Assembly: GCA_020849655.1 (NCBI GenBank)
Contig: JADLFU010000212.1
Span: 1 to 64,000, forward strand
Direction: 5' to 3'
Length of the DNA: 64,000 nt
Origin: Polyangiaceae bacterium
Lineage (GTDB): Bacteria > Myxococcota_A > Polyangia > Polyangiales > Polyangiaceae
Shown here: piece after piece, positions 1 through 8,911 of the stretch
Layout: each line of letters begins with the position of its first letter
How positions within the stretch are numbered: position 1 is the first letter of the stretch
Program-made: the position numbers and the translations under genes
The notes under the pieces: generated by a model
The model's input: the letters and a program-made list of their open reading frames with translations, nothing else
Told to the model about the DNA's origin: nothing
The model's database searches: none

Positions 1-104
1 GCGGCGCCGGGCGTGTCCGCGGGGTTGACAGCCCTCTCACCCTCGCTGCACGCAACGCCCAACAGGAGCGCAGTCGCCGTCACCAGAAGGAGCGAGGGGT
101 TCAC
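1..104 (-). CDS. Putative lipoprotein, N-terminal part only (runs off left edge)
   Basis: About 34 codons are visible from a GTG start at 104 to the window edge. The start VNPSLLLVTATALLLGVAC has a hydrophobic core followed by a lipobox-like GVAC, so the product should be a lipid-anchored exported protein. The GTG overlaps the TGA of the small gene upstream (GTGA), as at many junctions in this window, which supports translational coupling. The rest of the protein lies outside the window, so no function can be given. Confidence 0.5.
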   Translation of the reverse strand, partial: MNPSLLLVTATALLLGVACSEGERAVNPADTPGA

Positions 105-325
105 TGCTTGACCGTGGTAGTCACATGGGTACGCCCCAATTGGTCCGATGGAACGCCAAGGTCACGAAGGTACTCAATCATCAACGCACTCGATTGGTCG
201 GCACTGGGAACGTGTGCGGCGAGGCGAACGGTCGAGTTCGCGTTGGCGACGGCCAATGCTGCGCAGTCGAGGCCGGACAGAAGCAGGAGGGAGGCGAAGA
301 ACAGCTTGCTCATAGTGATCACCAT
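101..325 (-). CDS. Small exported protein of unknown function (74 aa)
   Basis: The product begins MVITMSKLFFASLLLLSGLD and continues with a plausible signal-peptidase site near CAALAVANA, leaving about 50 mature residues ending in THVTTTVKQ. ATG at 325 is preceded by GAGGGTG at good spacing; an internal ATG at 313 would give a cleaner signal peptide. It starts a few bases after the stop of the broken gene at 329 and overlaps the next lipoprotein start. Base composition is visibly less GC-rich than the rest of the window. I do not recognise the family. Confidence 0.55.
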   Translation of the reverse strand: MVITMSKLFFASLLLLSGLDCAALAVANANSTVRLAAHVPSADQSSALMIEYLRDLGVPSDQLGRTHVTTTVKQ

Positions 326-328
326 CGG

Positions 329-1397
329 TCACCCTCGGTCAATCGGGTAGGTGGCACAATCATGGTTGCAGTGGTACCAGTACTGAACGCAGCCGGTTCC
401 CGTCTTGTCGTTCGAGTCGGACTGCAGGCCGTAGCTGTTCTCGTAGGTGACAGTGTCGTAGGCGCTTGAGCAAGTGGCGCTGCTGGATGCCATGAGGCGG
501 CCCCCGCAGCCCCCGTTAGGCCCGCTCCCGCCGATGCCGTGCCCTCCGCCTATCCCCCAGGTTCCGCACGGTGTGCCCTCGGATGAAGGGATATCGTCCA
601 GAGCAAAGAGCCATGCATCCGTCACAACGCCGTAAGGGTTCGCATTCAGACGCAACGCGAACGCCCCGCCGCCAACAACCGTATCGACATGGTCGGCACC
701 GTAACCCGTCGGCATCACAACGACCCCTCCATTCGTGCCGGCGCCAGCCCACGATCCGGAAATTCGAACTCTCTCCAAACTTCACGGTTCCAGACACAGA
801 GTCGGGCAGATTGCCGTAGCTTGGCCCGACCATACATGTACCGATGCGGTGATCTGCGCCGTAGTAGCAGGTGCCGAAGCCGGTCGATCCCCAGATGCAC
901 TTGCCCGGGAGAGCCTGGCCACTGCCGGGTGCGCTGCACTGAGAGTGGGCAGAGCACAACACCTGGGGGTTCGAGAAGTCCGCCGAAGAGCCGTGGCCCG
1001 AAAAGTATGAAATCCCGTATCCGGGCTGATCGAAGTTCCACGTGTCACCGCCCGGGGAACTAGCCTGTGGATCAACAAAGTCTGTGTCGTAGACGCTACC
1101 CTCAGTCCAAAGAACCCCGGTTTGCCAGGCGCTCCCCGGCTTCGTGATCTCCGTGTAGAAACCTGGTCCGTTTGCCGTAGCGTTGGCCAGTTCCGGCCAT
1201 TGAGGTCACGCACCCCGGTTTGTGTAGTTGAGGGCTTCCGTACAAACTTTTCCGCCTGCGAGTCCGCTCGCCGAGACCGAGAAGAAAACGCCTACGACTC
1301 GACCGTTGATTGCATTTGGAAGCCAACTGCGCATGCGCCGACCGTAGCGCCCAGCAGACCGCCGCGCAAGAGGTTCCGAGGAGGTCGGGGACTTCAT
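329..1397 (-). pseudogene. Broken secreted-protein gene: in-frame TGA plus a frameshift
   Basis: One reading frame gives a coherent sequence from about 1397 to 770, containing KVCTEALNYTNRG, GPGFYTEITKPGSAW, then YFSGHGSSADF and LCSAHSQCSAP. It is interrupted by a TGA at 1206-1208. After about 770 the coherent sequence shifts by one base and continues (SGSWAGAGTNGGVVV, then HCNHDCATYPIDRG) to a stop at 329. Joined, it would be about 350 residues, Cys-rich and probably exported. The SGHGSS motif recalls uncharacterised secreted families such as DUF6345, but that is memory, not a search. ATG at 1397 overlaps the stop of the upstream gene (ATGA). Either a decayed gene or local sequence errors. 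Confidence 0.55.
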
Positions 1398-2197
1398 GCC
1401 GACCTCGGGATCTTCGTCCACGCCGCACTCCTCGTCTCGTCCGCGCGAGGCCGCTCGCCTGTCTCCGCGCGGTGGGCGGCGTGCTGGCCGTCTCCGCACA
1501 GGTTGACGGGGGCGCCGCCGGGCCCGCACGCCCACTGCGTGGGGTAGGTGCCTCCCGCCAGCGGTCCGAGCACGTCGCTCGGTCTGCGGCACGTGCCGTC
1601 GCAAGTCCAGGTTGGCAGCCCGGCGGCGCGCACGGGGCAGTCGGCCGCCGTGTCGCACGCGCTCGTGCAGGAGTTGACGATGAGCGGCGCCTCCGTGTCG
1701 CAGGCGGCCGGGACGACGCAGTCGCACGCGTCGACGTCGCACGCGGTTTGCGCCGCCCGGGCCTGCGCCCGCGCCTCCCTGGGAGGTCCCGGCGCCACCT
1801 TGCGCCGCGCCCGCGCCTCCCTGAGAGGCGCCTCCGCCGCCCGCGCCCGCCGCGGCGCCGCCGCTGCCACCCTTGCCGCCTGGCGCGCCGCCCTGGCCCG
1901 CCGAGGGAGCGCCGGCCTGACCGCCCTGACCCGCGCCGCCAGCGCCCCCACCTCCAGCGCCGGCCGCACCGTCAAAGTCGCATTTTTCTATCGCGTTGCA
2001 GGAGTAGCCCCTCGGGCAGTCGAGCGCCTCGTCCACGCAGTCGCGCGGCACGCGCCGTCGAGGCAGTAGCCCTGGTCGCAGTCGCTGTTGCGCTCGCAGG
2101 CGCCCGCGTCGCCGTTCGCGCAGCCGGTGGACACCGCGAGGGTGAGCAGCGACGCGGACACGAGCGCCCGGGCGGCGCGTCGAAGGGCGAGGAGCAT
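1394..2197 (-). pseudogene. Cys-rich lipoprotein with Gly/Ala linker, two apparent frameshifts
   Basis: Frame 1 (from ATG at 2197) gives a lipoprotein start, LLTLAVSTGC, then the motif CERNSDCDQGYC and DGACRA. Near 2045-2055 sense moves to a second frame: DCVDEALDCPRGYSCNAIEKC followed by a long Gly/Ala/Gln linker of GGAGAAQGG type. Near 1745-1752 sense moves to a third frame: TACDVDACDCVVPAACD, SACDTAADCPVR, TWTCDGTC, ending at TGA 1394. All three pieces have the style of myxobacterial surface lipoproteins and follow one another correctly, so they are one gene split by two indels. Whether these are real or assembly errors cannot be told from sequence. Confidence 0.6.
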
Positions 2198-2228
2198 GGC
2201 CCGACGCTACCGCACGAGGCGCCCGTGG

Positions 2229-2996
2229 TCAGCCTTCGAGCGCCCTCGCCTCGAGCCCCAGGCGCCGGAGCTGGGTCAGGATTGTGTGAAGCGCCTCGAC
2301 CCCCGCCGGCCGGACTCGCGCGCCCATGGCCGCGTCGTGCAGGAGCACGATGTCTCCCTCGCGCACGCGCCAGAGCGCCCTCCGGGCGACGTCGTCGGGG
2401 GCCGCGCGCGGCAGGCCGTCGCGGGTGCGCTTCGTCCAGGCGACCAGCTCGCGGCCGCGGGCGCGCGCGACCTCGACGACGGGCGGCGACGCGACGCCGA
2501 TCGGCGGTCGGAACAGCCTGGGCGCGCGGCCGAGGATCGCCCGGTGCGCGTCGTCCTCGCGGTCCATCGACGCCGACAGGCGCGCGCGTGAAGAGAGCGC
2601 GTACCAGGGATCGTGCGTCCAGCCGTGGGCGCCGACGGCGTGCCCCTCGGCGACGCCGCGCCGGGCGACGTCCGGGTGCGCGACGAGCCGCTCGCCGACG
2701 AGGAAGAACGTCGCGGTCGCGCCGTGCGCCGCGAGGGCGTCGAGCACGCGCGGGGTGAACTCGGGATCGGGCCCGTCGTCGAAGGTCAGCGCGACCCCGC
2801 GGGCGCTCTGCGTGACGGCGCGACCGAACGCCCCGAGCGACGGGGACGCGACGGCGAGGCCGACGAGCGCGGTGTGCGCGGCGAGCGCCGACGCGACGAG
2901 CGGGAGAGGCAGCGCGACGCCGGTGAGCGCCGCCCCGAGGGCCGTCGGGCCCGCGATCGACGAGGCCCACAGCGCGGCGCCGAGCGGGGACGTCAC
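2229..2996 (-). CDS. Membrane-anchored polysaccharide deacetylase (CE4/NodB domain)
   Basis: 255 residues. The first ~60 residues hold two hydrophobic segments, then a NodB domain: motif 1 [14 protein letters not shown] (catalytic base and metal Asp), motif 2 GAHGWTHD (HxxxH metal ligands), motif 3 LFRPPIG, and the final LLHD. Such enzymes remove acetyl groups from peptidoglycan, chitin-like or other acetylated glycans outside the cytoplasm. GTG at 2996 overlaps the TGA of the MalK-like gene (GTGA), and longer upstream reading would be antisense-like, so this start is favoured. It is the last gene of the maltodextrin operon; its link to that pathway is unclear. Confidence 0.85.
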   Translation of the reverse strand: MTSPLGAALWASSIAGPTALGAALTGVALPLPLVASALAAHTALVGLAVASPSLGAFGRAVTQSARGVALTFDDGPDPEFTPRVLDALAAHGATATFFLVGERLVAHPDVARRGVAEGHAVGAHGWTHDPWYALSSRARLSASMDREDDAHRAILGRAPRLFRPPIGVASPPVVEVARARGRELVAWTKRTRDGLPRAAPDDVARRALWRVREGDIVLLHDAAMGARVRPAGVEALHTILTQLRRLGLEARALEG

Positions 2997-4048
2997 GCTC
3001 GCAGCGACGCGCCGCCCTCGGCGTCGAACAGGTGGAGCCGCGCCGGGTCGAGGTGCACGCCGACCTCGTCGCCGACCCTCGCCGGCGCGCGGGGCGGGAG
3101 CTTCATCACGAGGCGGCCCCACGGCGCGGCGCCGTGCGCGAAGGTCTCGCTGCCGAGCGCCTCGACCACCTCGAGCCGCACGCGCAGCGGCGAGTCGTCG
3201 CGCAAGGACACGTCCTCCGCGCGCGCGCCGAGCTCGATCTCTCTCGCGCCCGCGCCGTGAAACCCGCTGACCGGGAGGCGCGCGCCGCCGAGCAGGACGG
3301 CGCCGCCGTCGAACGTCGCCTTGACGAACGACATCGTCGGGCTGCCGAGGAACCCCGCGACGAAGCGCGTCGCCGGCCTGTCGTAGATCTCGAGCGGCGC
3401 GCCGGCCTGCTCGATCCTGCCGCGGTTGAGCACCACCATCACGTCGGCGAGCGTCATCGCCTCGATCTGATCGTGCGTCACGTACACGCTCGTCGCCTGG
3501 AGCCGGTCGTGCAGCCGGCGGATCTCGACGCGGACCTCCGCGCGCAGCGCCGCGTCCAGGTTGCTCAGCGGCTCGTCGAACAGGAACAGGCGCGGCCGCC
3601 GCACGATCGCCCGCCCCATCGCCACGCGCTGGCGCTGCCCGCCGGAGAGCTGGCGAGGGAGCCGGTCGAGCAGCGGCGACAGCCCCAGCAGCTCGGCCGC
3701 CTCTGCGACCCGCCGCGCGATCTCGTCCCTCGGCGTCTTGCGCAGCGACAGCCCGAAGGCGAGGTTCTCGCGCACGGACAGGTGCGGGTAGAGCGCGTAG
3801 CTCTGGAACACCATCGCGATGTCGCGCTCCCGCGGCGAGAGGCGCGTCACGTCGACGCCGCCGATGCGGACGCTCCCCTGGTCGGGCTCCTCGAGGCCCG
3901 CGATGCACCGGAGGAGCGTCGACTTCCCGCAGCCGGACGGCCCGAGCAGCACGCAGAACCCGAGATCGGGCACGCGCAGATCGACGCCCCTCAGGATCGA
4001 CGCGTCCCCGAAGCCCTTCGTCAGCCCCTCGATCGAGAGCTCGGCCAC
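2993..4048 (-). CDS. Sugar ABC transporter ATPase, MalK/UgpC type
   Basis: 351 residues, the usual length. Walker [10 protein letters not shown] near residue 36, Q-loop in [14 protein letters not shown], signature [15 protein letters not shown], Walker [15 protein letters not shown]-loop [10 protein letters not shown], then a C-terminal OB-fold regulatory domain (from about 240). This is the subunit that energises uptake of maltodextrins, glycerol-phosphate or similar via partner permeases. Gene order behind a maltoporin-like porin and an amylase argues for maltodextrin. No permease or binding protein is in the window. GTG start, 2 nt after the amylase stop. Confidence 0.9.
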   Translation of the reverse strand: MAELSIEGLTKGFGDASILRGVDLRVPDLGFCVLLGPSGCGKSTLLRCIAGLEEPDQGSVRIGGVDVTRLSPRERDIAMVFQSYALYPHLSVRENLAFGLSLRKTPRDEIARRVAEAAELLGLSPLLDRLPRQLSGGQRQRVAMGRAIVRRPRLFLFDEPLSNLDAALRAEVRVEIRRLHDRLQATSVYVTHDQIEAMTLADVMVVLNRGRIEQAGAPLEIYDRPATRFVAGFLGSPTMSFVKATFDGGAVLLGGARLPVSGFHGAGAREIELGARAEDVSLRDDSPLRVRLEVVEALGSETFAHGAAPWGRLVMKLPPRAPARVGDEVGVHLDPARLHLFDAEGGASLRA

Positions 4049-4050
4049 CG

Positions 4051-5922
4051 TCAGAGCCCGTCGCGGATCTGCGCCTCGGGGATGAACAGCCGCGCGCCCA
4101 TCGGCGGCACCTCGATCGTCAGCGCGCCCATCGCGCCGACCGTCACCGCCGGGCGCGCCGGATCGAGCACGTCGACGAGCACGGTGCCCGGCTGGAAATC
4201 GGTCTTCATCGGGGCGCCCTGGTGCTCGGTGTGGCTCGCGTGCGCGGCGTTCGTGTTCACGACGACGAGCGCCGCCTCCGCGCCCGCGTCGCCCTCTGCG
4301 CGCTGGAACGCGAGCATCCCGGCGTCCTCGTCCTCATCGCCCGTGCGCGTCGTCGAGTAGACGACCTTCTGGTCGCCCTTCGTCAGCGCCGGGTACCCCC
4401 TGCGCAGCCGCGCGAGCCGCGCGAGGTGCGTGAACAGCGCGCCGTCGGTCGCGTAGCCCGTGCTCCAGAGATCCTCGCGGTTCATCGGATCGTTGCCGCC
4501 GGAGAAGCCCTGCTCGGTGCCGTAGTACACGCAGGGGATGCCCTGCTCGGTCATCAGCAGCGTCAACGCCAGCGTCAGCGCCTGGGTGTCTGACTGTTGG
4601 TACAAGTACCTAGGCACGTCATGGTTGTCGAGGAAGTTGACCGGCAGCTTCGCCGGGGCGACGCCGACGCCGTCGGGCTGCGGCGCCGTGCCGTAGAGCT
4701 CGGCGCGCCCCGCCCAGAGCTCCTCGAACCGGCGGGTCGGCCCGTGGCGCTTCACGATGTCGTCGAAGACCTGGAACTTGTGCGCGAAGTTGAAGACGGC
4801 GTCGAGCTCGCCGGGCCGCGTGTACGAGCCGTTGCGCGCGTCGCTGCCGTCGAAGGACTCGCCGAAGAGGAGGAAGTTTCGCTTGCCGACGTCGCGCAGC
4901 CGCTGCCGGAGCGCGGGCGCGAACGTCTGCCAGAACCCGTGCTCGACGTGCTTGATCGTGTCGATGCGGTACCCGTCGATGTCGGTCTCGAGCACCCAGC
5001 GCGTGTAGACGTCGATCATGGCGAGGCGGACCTCGGGCAGCTCGGTGGCGACGTCCTTCAGCCCTCCGGGGAAGTCGCCGAGCTCGGTCTGCTCGTAGTA
5101 GTCGACGCACGCGTCGCCCGGGCAGTCTGCGCAGCCGCGGGTCGTGTCCGACGCGCAGCGCTTCACGGTGGCCTCGAAGTCGACGACGCGCCCCTTGCGG
5201 TGGTACGCGCGCGCCTCCTGGAAGATGGCGGGCATCGCCGGGAGCTTGTTGGCGTCTGGATCGTACGCGAACACGATCTGTGCGGGCCCCGACTCGCCGA
5301 GGCTGGTGCGCGCCTGGACGCCGCGCGGATCGAAGTCGGGATCGTACTCGGTGAGGTGCTTCACGGGCTTTGTGTGGCCCTGGCCGTCGACGCGCTCGCC
5401 CGACTCGGAGAGCTGCACGTCGGGCTGCCCGTTGCCGTTGATGTCGTAATAGAAGAGCTGGCCCATGTGGTTCGTCACGATGTCGACGATCACCTTCAGG
5501 CCGCGGGCGTGGCACGCGGCGACGAGCCTGCGGAGCGCCGCGAGATCGCCGAAGTGCGGGTTCACGCGGGTGAGATCCTGCGCCCAGTAGCCGTGGTAGC
5601 CGTCGACGCCGGCGTCGGTCTCGACGTTCTTCACGATGGGGCTGATCCACAGCGTGGTGACGCCGAGCGCCTCGATGTAGTCGAGCTTGCCCTCGAGCCC
5701 CGCCCAGTCGCCGCCGTGGTAGCGCGCGGGCACGCCGGGGCGCACGCCGACGTCGTTCGCGCCGTCGCCGTTCGCGAACCTGTCGACGAGCACCTGGTAG
5801 ATGATCTCCTCGCGCCAGTCGGCGACGTTGGTGTGCAGCTCGGGCCGCTCGCCGTCGGCGGGGCTGAGGCACGAGAGCGCCGTCGTGGCGGCGAGGGCGA
5901 AGAGGGCGAAGGGCTTCTTCAT
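4051..5922 (-). CDS. Exported GH13 alpha-amylase-type glycosidase
   Basis: About 623 residues. [18 protein letters not shown] looks like an exported, probably lipid-anchored N-terminus (lipobox ALSC is imperfect). The (beta/alpha)8 barrel shows the GH13 motifs: VDIVTNH, nucleophile Asp in GYRIDTIKH, acid/base Glu in LFGESFDG, and FLDNHDV. A Cys-rich insert ([19 protein letters not shown]) lies before the catalytic region and a beta-sandwich follows at the C-terminus. It should cleave alpha-1,4-glucans at the cell surface or in the periplasm, feeding the porin and ABC system. ATG at 5922 lies 5 nt after the porin stop. Confidence 0.9.
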   Translation of the reverse strand: MKKPFALFALAATTALSCLSPADGERPELHTNVADWREEIIYQVLVDRFANGDGANDVGVRPGVPARYHGGDWAGLEGKLDYIEALGVTTLWISPIVKNVETDAGVDGYHGYWAQDLTRVNPHFGDLAALRRLVAACHARGLKVIVDIVTNHMGQLFYYDINGNGQPDVQLSESGERVDGQGHTKPVKHLTEYDPDFDPRGVQARTSLGESGPAQIVFAYDPDANKLPAMPAIFQEARAYHRKGRVVDFEATVKRCASDTTRGCADCPGDACVDYYEQTELGDFPGGLKDVATELPEVRLAMIDVYTRWVLETDIDGYRIDTIKHVEHGFWQTFAPALRQRLRDVGKRNFLLFGESFDGSDARNGSYTRPGELDAVFNFAHKFQVFDDIVKRHGPTRRFEELWAGRAELYGTAPQPDGVGVAPAKLPVNFLDNHDVPRYLYQQSDTQALTLALTLLMTEQGIPCVYYGTEQGFSGGNDPMNREDLWSTGYATDGALFTHLARLARLRRGYPALTKGDQKVVYSTTRTGDEDEDAGMLAFQRAEGDAGAEAALVVVNTNAAHASHTEHQGAPMKTDFQPGTVLVDVLDPARPAVTVGAMGALTIEVPPMGARLFIPEAQIRDGL

Positions 5923-5927
5923 CTCGG

Positions 5928-7427
5928 TCACCGGTACGAGGAGTTGAACCACCACTCGGCCTCGAGGCCGAAGAACTGCTCGACGTTGCGCCGCGCGTAC
6001 ACGTCGTCGGTCGCGTAGAGCTCGCGCGCGGCGTCGCTGCGGCGCGACAGGAGGAAGATCGCGCGGAGCTGCGGCCGACGGTACGAGCCGCGCCCCGAGG
6101 GGGAGAGGAACGGCACGACGCCGAAGCGGGTCATCGAGCCGCCCATCAGTCCGCCGCCGTCCGCGCGCAGGGCCGCGCGCTGCTGCGCCTGGTACGAGGC
6201 CTCGACGAACACGCCCGCGCGCTCGCCGAAGTAGAGGTGGGGCCGGACGACGAGGATGCCCTCGTCGAGGTGTGCGTAGTCGAACTTCTCCTTCGTCGCG
6301 GCGCGGAAGCTCCGCAGGTACCCCGCGACCTGCACGGCGACCGCGCCCGCCTCGAAGTTGCCCGAGATCGCGGCCACCGAGTCGGTCGCGCCCTTGGTGG
6401 TCTCGTCGAGGCGCAGCGCGTACGGCACCGCCAGATCGCCGCCGTACGCGGGCAGGCCGCGCGCGTGGCGGAAGAAGAGCGAGACGTGCGTGTCGCGCTC
6501 GCCGGTGAACCCCGTCACCTGCGCGCCGACGACGTAGCCCGAGTCCGACGGGAGCGCCTCGTAGCGCCCGGGCTGCGTCTCGCGCTGGCCCGACGGCAGC
6601 TGGTGCAGCTCCGAGTAGCCGACGAGCTTGACGCCGGCGCGCCCTCCCAGGCCGAAGATCTGCTCGACGCGGAGCGACTCGACGGTGCGCGGGCGATCGA
6701 GGATCAGCACGTCGGTCGCGCCGAGCTGGTTGCCTGGCAGCCCGCGGCGCGCCGTCTGCAGCTGGAAGGGATCGTCGAGGCGGTTCGCGCCGGCGTGGAG
6801 CGCGATCTGCGTGCGCGACCGCGGCAGATCGAGCCGCGCGCCGCCCCCGACGGTGTTGAGGTTGTCGAGCGGCCACCAGTTGAGCAGGTACGCGTCGTCG
6901 CCGCGGTACATGCGGCTGCCCGCCCAGAGCGCGAGGTCGGGCGACAGGAGGCCCTTCGCCTCGACGTACAGGTTGCGGACCGCGAGCGTCGCGTCGAACT
7001 TGCCCGAGCGGTGGAACAGCGGCTCGCCGATCGCGAGCGTCGCGACCATGCGCGTCGTCCACGGGTGCGCCTCGGAGGGGAGCTGGTACGAGTCCTCCCG
7101 GCGCAGCTCGAGCTCGGCGTAGCTGTCCTCGTCGAGGCGCGAGCCGTGCGCGACGAGGTCGGCGTCGCGCCCGCTGCGGCCTCGCCCATCGATCGCCGTC
7201 ATCACGCGCCCGTAGGATCCGAACGTGAAGCGCCCGGTGCGCCGCTCGCCGGAGGGCGTCGTCCACTCGGAAGGCGCCGTGCCGGGATCGTCGGCGCGCA
7301 CCGCCTTGACGAGCTGCATGGAGGGCGCGCGCTCGACGGGCGGGGGCGCGGCCTGCTCGGCCCCGGCGGGCAGCGAGAGGGTGGCGAGCGACAGCGCGAG
7401 CGCGGCGGCCCTGGACGGTCGAGACAC
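5928..7427 (-). CDS. Maltoporin-like (LamB family) outer-membrane porin
   Basis: 499 residues with a signal peptide (ALALSLATLSLPAGA). The body is rich in alternating beta strands and matches LamB layout: FGSYGRVMTAIDGRG near the N-terminus, YAELELRRED, an RMYRGDDAYLLNWWPLDN segment equivalent to the RFYQRHDVHMIDFYYWD region of LamB, and a C-terminal strand region FGLEAEWWF. Such trimeric porins pass maltodextrins across the outer membrane. First gene of the four-gene operon (porin, amylase, ATPase, deacetylase). GTG start. Identity rests on motif resemblance, so the substrate is inferred. Confidence 0.72.
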   Translation of the reverse strand: MSRPSRAAALALSLATLSLPAGAEQAAPPPVERAPSMQLVKAVRADDPGTAPSEWTTPSGERRTGRFTFGSYGRVMTAIDGRGRSGRDADLVAHGSRLDEDSYAELELRREDSYQLPSEAHPWTTRMVATLAIGEPLFHRSGKFDATLAVRNLYVEAKGLLSPDLALWAGSRMYRGDDAYLLNWWPLDNLNTVGGGARLDLPRSRTQIALHAGANRLDDPFQLQTARRGLPGNQLGATDVLILDRPRTVESLRVEQIFGLGGRAGVKLVGYSELHQLPSGQRETQPGRYEALPSDSGYVVGAQVTGFTGERDTHVSLFFRHARGLPAYGGDLAVPYALRLDETTKGATDSVAAISGNFEAGAVAVQVAGYLRSFRAATKEKFDYAHLDEGILVVRPHLYFGERAGVFVEASYQAQQRAALRADGGGLMGGSMTRFGVVPFLSPSGRGSYRRPQLRAIFLLSRRSDAARELYATDDVYARRNVEQFFGLEAEWWFNSSYR

Positions 7428-7460
7428 GGGGCGGGACTACATCACGGCTCGGCGTCGAGA

Positions 7461-7895
7461 TCACGGGCGGCGAGCGGCAGGTCGGGTGGGCCGCACGAGC
7501 GCGCGCGTCGCCGCGAGGTCGAGGCCGAGCTCGGCGGCGACCTCGGCGAGCGCGCGCGTCGACGGCCGCTGCCCGCGGGTGGGCGTGGCGAGGGCGCGCG
7601 ACAGCGCCGCGTGGTAGCGCGCGACGGGCTCGAGCCAGGGAGGCGGCCGCGACGCGACGTCGGGTCGACCGAGCGCGGCGACCCGCGCCCGGAGCTCGTC
7701 GTCGGTGAGCTGATCGAGCTCGCGCAAGGCGCCGGGGAACCTCGCCGCGAGCGCGCGCAGCCGCGGCCTGGGATCGGGCAGCGTCCCGTCGCGCGCGTGC
7801 TGGCGCAGCGCCGCGAGCTCGGCGTACTTCTCCCGCATCGCGCGGGCGGCGTCCGCGATCGAGAACGGGTCATTCTTCTCTTGCGTACAGGTCAC
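7461..7895 (-). CDS. Hypothetical cytoplasmic protein (144 aa)
   Basis: Starts from GTG at 7895 with TCTQEKNDPFSIADAARA. No signal peptide or membrane segment. The middle holds a helical stretch, LRELDQLTDDELRARVAAL, and the end is Arg/Pro-rich. I do not recognise a family. An internal ATG (MREKYAEL) is a possible alternative start. It stands alone between the maltodextrin operon and tRNA-Pro, on the opposite strand to the tRNA. Confidence 0.55.
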   Translation of the reverse strand: MTCTQEKNDPFSIADAARAMREKYAELAALRQHARDGTLPDPRPRLRALAARFPGALRELDQLTDDELRARVAALGRPDVASRPPPWLEPVARYHAALSRALATPTRGQRPSTRALAEVAAELGLDLAATRALVRPTRPAARRP

Positions 7896-7935
7896 GTTCG
7901 ACTAGGTTGCGCCCCGCTCAGAGCAGCGAGCGGCC

Positions 7936-8010
7936 CGGGGCGTAGCGCAGCCTGGTTAGCGCACCAGACTGGGGGTCTGGGGGTCGGGCGTTCGAATCGC
8001 CCCGCCCCGA
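7936..8010 (+). tRNA. tRNA-Pro (anticodon GGG)
   Basis: All four arms fold. Acceptor CGGGGCG (7936-7942) pairs CGCCCCG (8003-8009); D stem GCGC/GCGC; anticodon stem CCAGA/TCTGG enclosing loop CTGGGGG, anticodon GGG at 7971-7973; T stem GGGCG/CGCCC with loop TTCGAAT. The C1-G72 pair and A73 discriminator are the bacterial tRNA-Pro identity elements. CCA is not encoded. Confidence 0.97.
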
Positions 8011-8016
8011 CGGGAT

Positions 8017-8052
8017 GAGAGGCCGGCGACCAAGCGAGGTCGTCGGCCTCTC
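8017..8052. terminator. Hairpin between tRNA-Pro and the convergent pptase gene
   Basis: GAGAGGCCGGCGACC (8017-8031) pairs with GGTCGTCGGCCTCTC (8038-8052) through 15 base pairs including one G-T, around a 6-nt loop. It sits 6 nt after the tRNA and 26 nt after the stop of the oppositely oriented gene, so it could serve both. There is no long T run on either side. Confidence 0.5.
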
Positions 8053-8078
8053 GGTTGTCCCGGCGCGCGCGGCGTCGC

Positions 8079-8828
8079 TCACGCGAGCCACCCCGCGACG
8101 TCCACGTGCTCCACCTGCACGCGCAGGGCCTCGGCGTCGCGCGCGGCCACCGCCGCCGCGAGGTGCGGCCCGAGCTCGGGCCTCGCGAACCTCCAGCCCT
8201 CGGGCACGTCGCCGAACCCCGGCGCGAACGTGATGGAGGGCGACGCCGTGTCGACGTCGCTCATCGTGAAGCCGTCGAGCGGGAGCACGAGGCCCGCGCC
8301 GCGCGCCTTCAGGTACGCCTCCTTCAGCGTCCAGAGCGCGAAGAAGCGCGCCCGACGCGCCGCGCCCGATCTCGACCCGAGCCCGCGGAGCTCGCCCTCC
8401 GAGAACGACACGCGCGCCACCGCGTCGAGGTCGAGCGCTCTCGTGGTCTCCTCGACGTCGAGGCCGAGCTCGGCCGGCGCGCCGGTCACGCAGGCGACCG
8501 TGTCGCCCGAGTGCGCGACGTTGAAGCTCGGCGCGGGCCTCGGCGCCCACGGGCGGCCGTGCTCGCCGATCTCGAAGCGCCACGCGGCCGGATCGAGCGG
8601 GGCGACGCGTGACAGCGCGCGGCGGAGCAGCCCGCGGGAGACGAGCGCCCTCGCCGTCGTCGGCGCGTCGAGCCCGCGCGCGCGCACCCGATGCTCCTCG
8701 TCGCACAGGCACGCCGTCCACGGCTCCAGCAGGCCGGCGTCGACGACGTCGCGGATCCGCACGACCGCGAGAGACAGCAGCGTCAACCGGCGCTCCGCTC
8801 GCGAGGTCGCAGGGGAGCGCTCCGCCAT
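8079..8828 (-). CDS. 4'-phosphopantetheinyl transferase (Sfp type)
   Basis: 249 residues. Carries the family motifs: GRPW...FNVAHSGD, the Mg-binding LGLDVEE, and FFALWTLKEAYLKARG. The enzyme moves phosphopantetheine from CoA to a serine of carrier proteins. Sfp-type length suggests action on polyketide or peptide synthase carriers, common in myxobacteria, though fatty acid synthase ACP is also possible. ATG at 8828. Monocistronic in appearance; faces tRNA-Pro at its 3' end. Confidence 0.93.
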   Translation of the reverse strand: MAERSPATSRAERRLTLLSLAVVRIRDVVDAGLLEPWTACLCDEEHRVRARGLDAPTTARALVSRGLLRRALSRVAPLDPAAWRFEIGEHGRPWAPRPAPSFNVAHSGDTVACVTGAPAELGLDVEETTRALDLDAVARVSFSEGELRGLGSRSGAARRARFFALWTLKEAYLKARGAGLVLPLDGFTMSDVDTASPSITFAPGFGDVPEGWRFARPELGPHLAAAVAARDAEALRVQVEHVDVAGWLA

Positions 8829-8911
8829 GTCGGTGCGGGCGCGCTGGGTCGACGGTCCGCCATCGCGAGGAGGATACCCGGCCGCCGCGTCGACCGGTTA
8901 TCCTCGCGCCC

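Noticed and set aside
1206-1208. In-frame TGA as a possible selenocysteine codon
   Set aside because: No SECIS-like hairpin or selenoprotein family is evident and the same gene has a separate frameshift, so decay or error is simpler.
1548-2069. Long plus-strand Ala/Arg-rich open frames here and in many other places
   Set aside because: They are complements of GC-rich real genes, lack family motifs and have no ribosome sites; the high GC content leaves antisense frames open.
7936-8060. tRNA-Pro as an integration site of a mobile element
   Set aside because: No integrase, no direct repeat of the tRNA 3' end and no foreign-looking gene next to it in the window.
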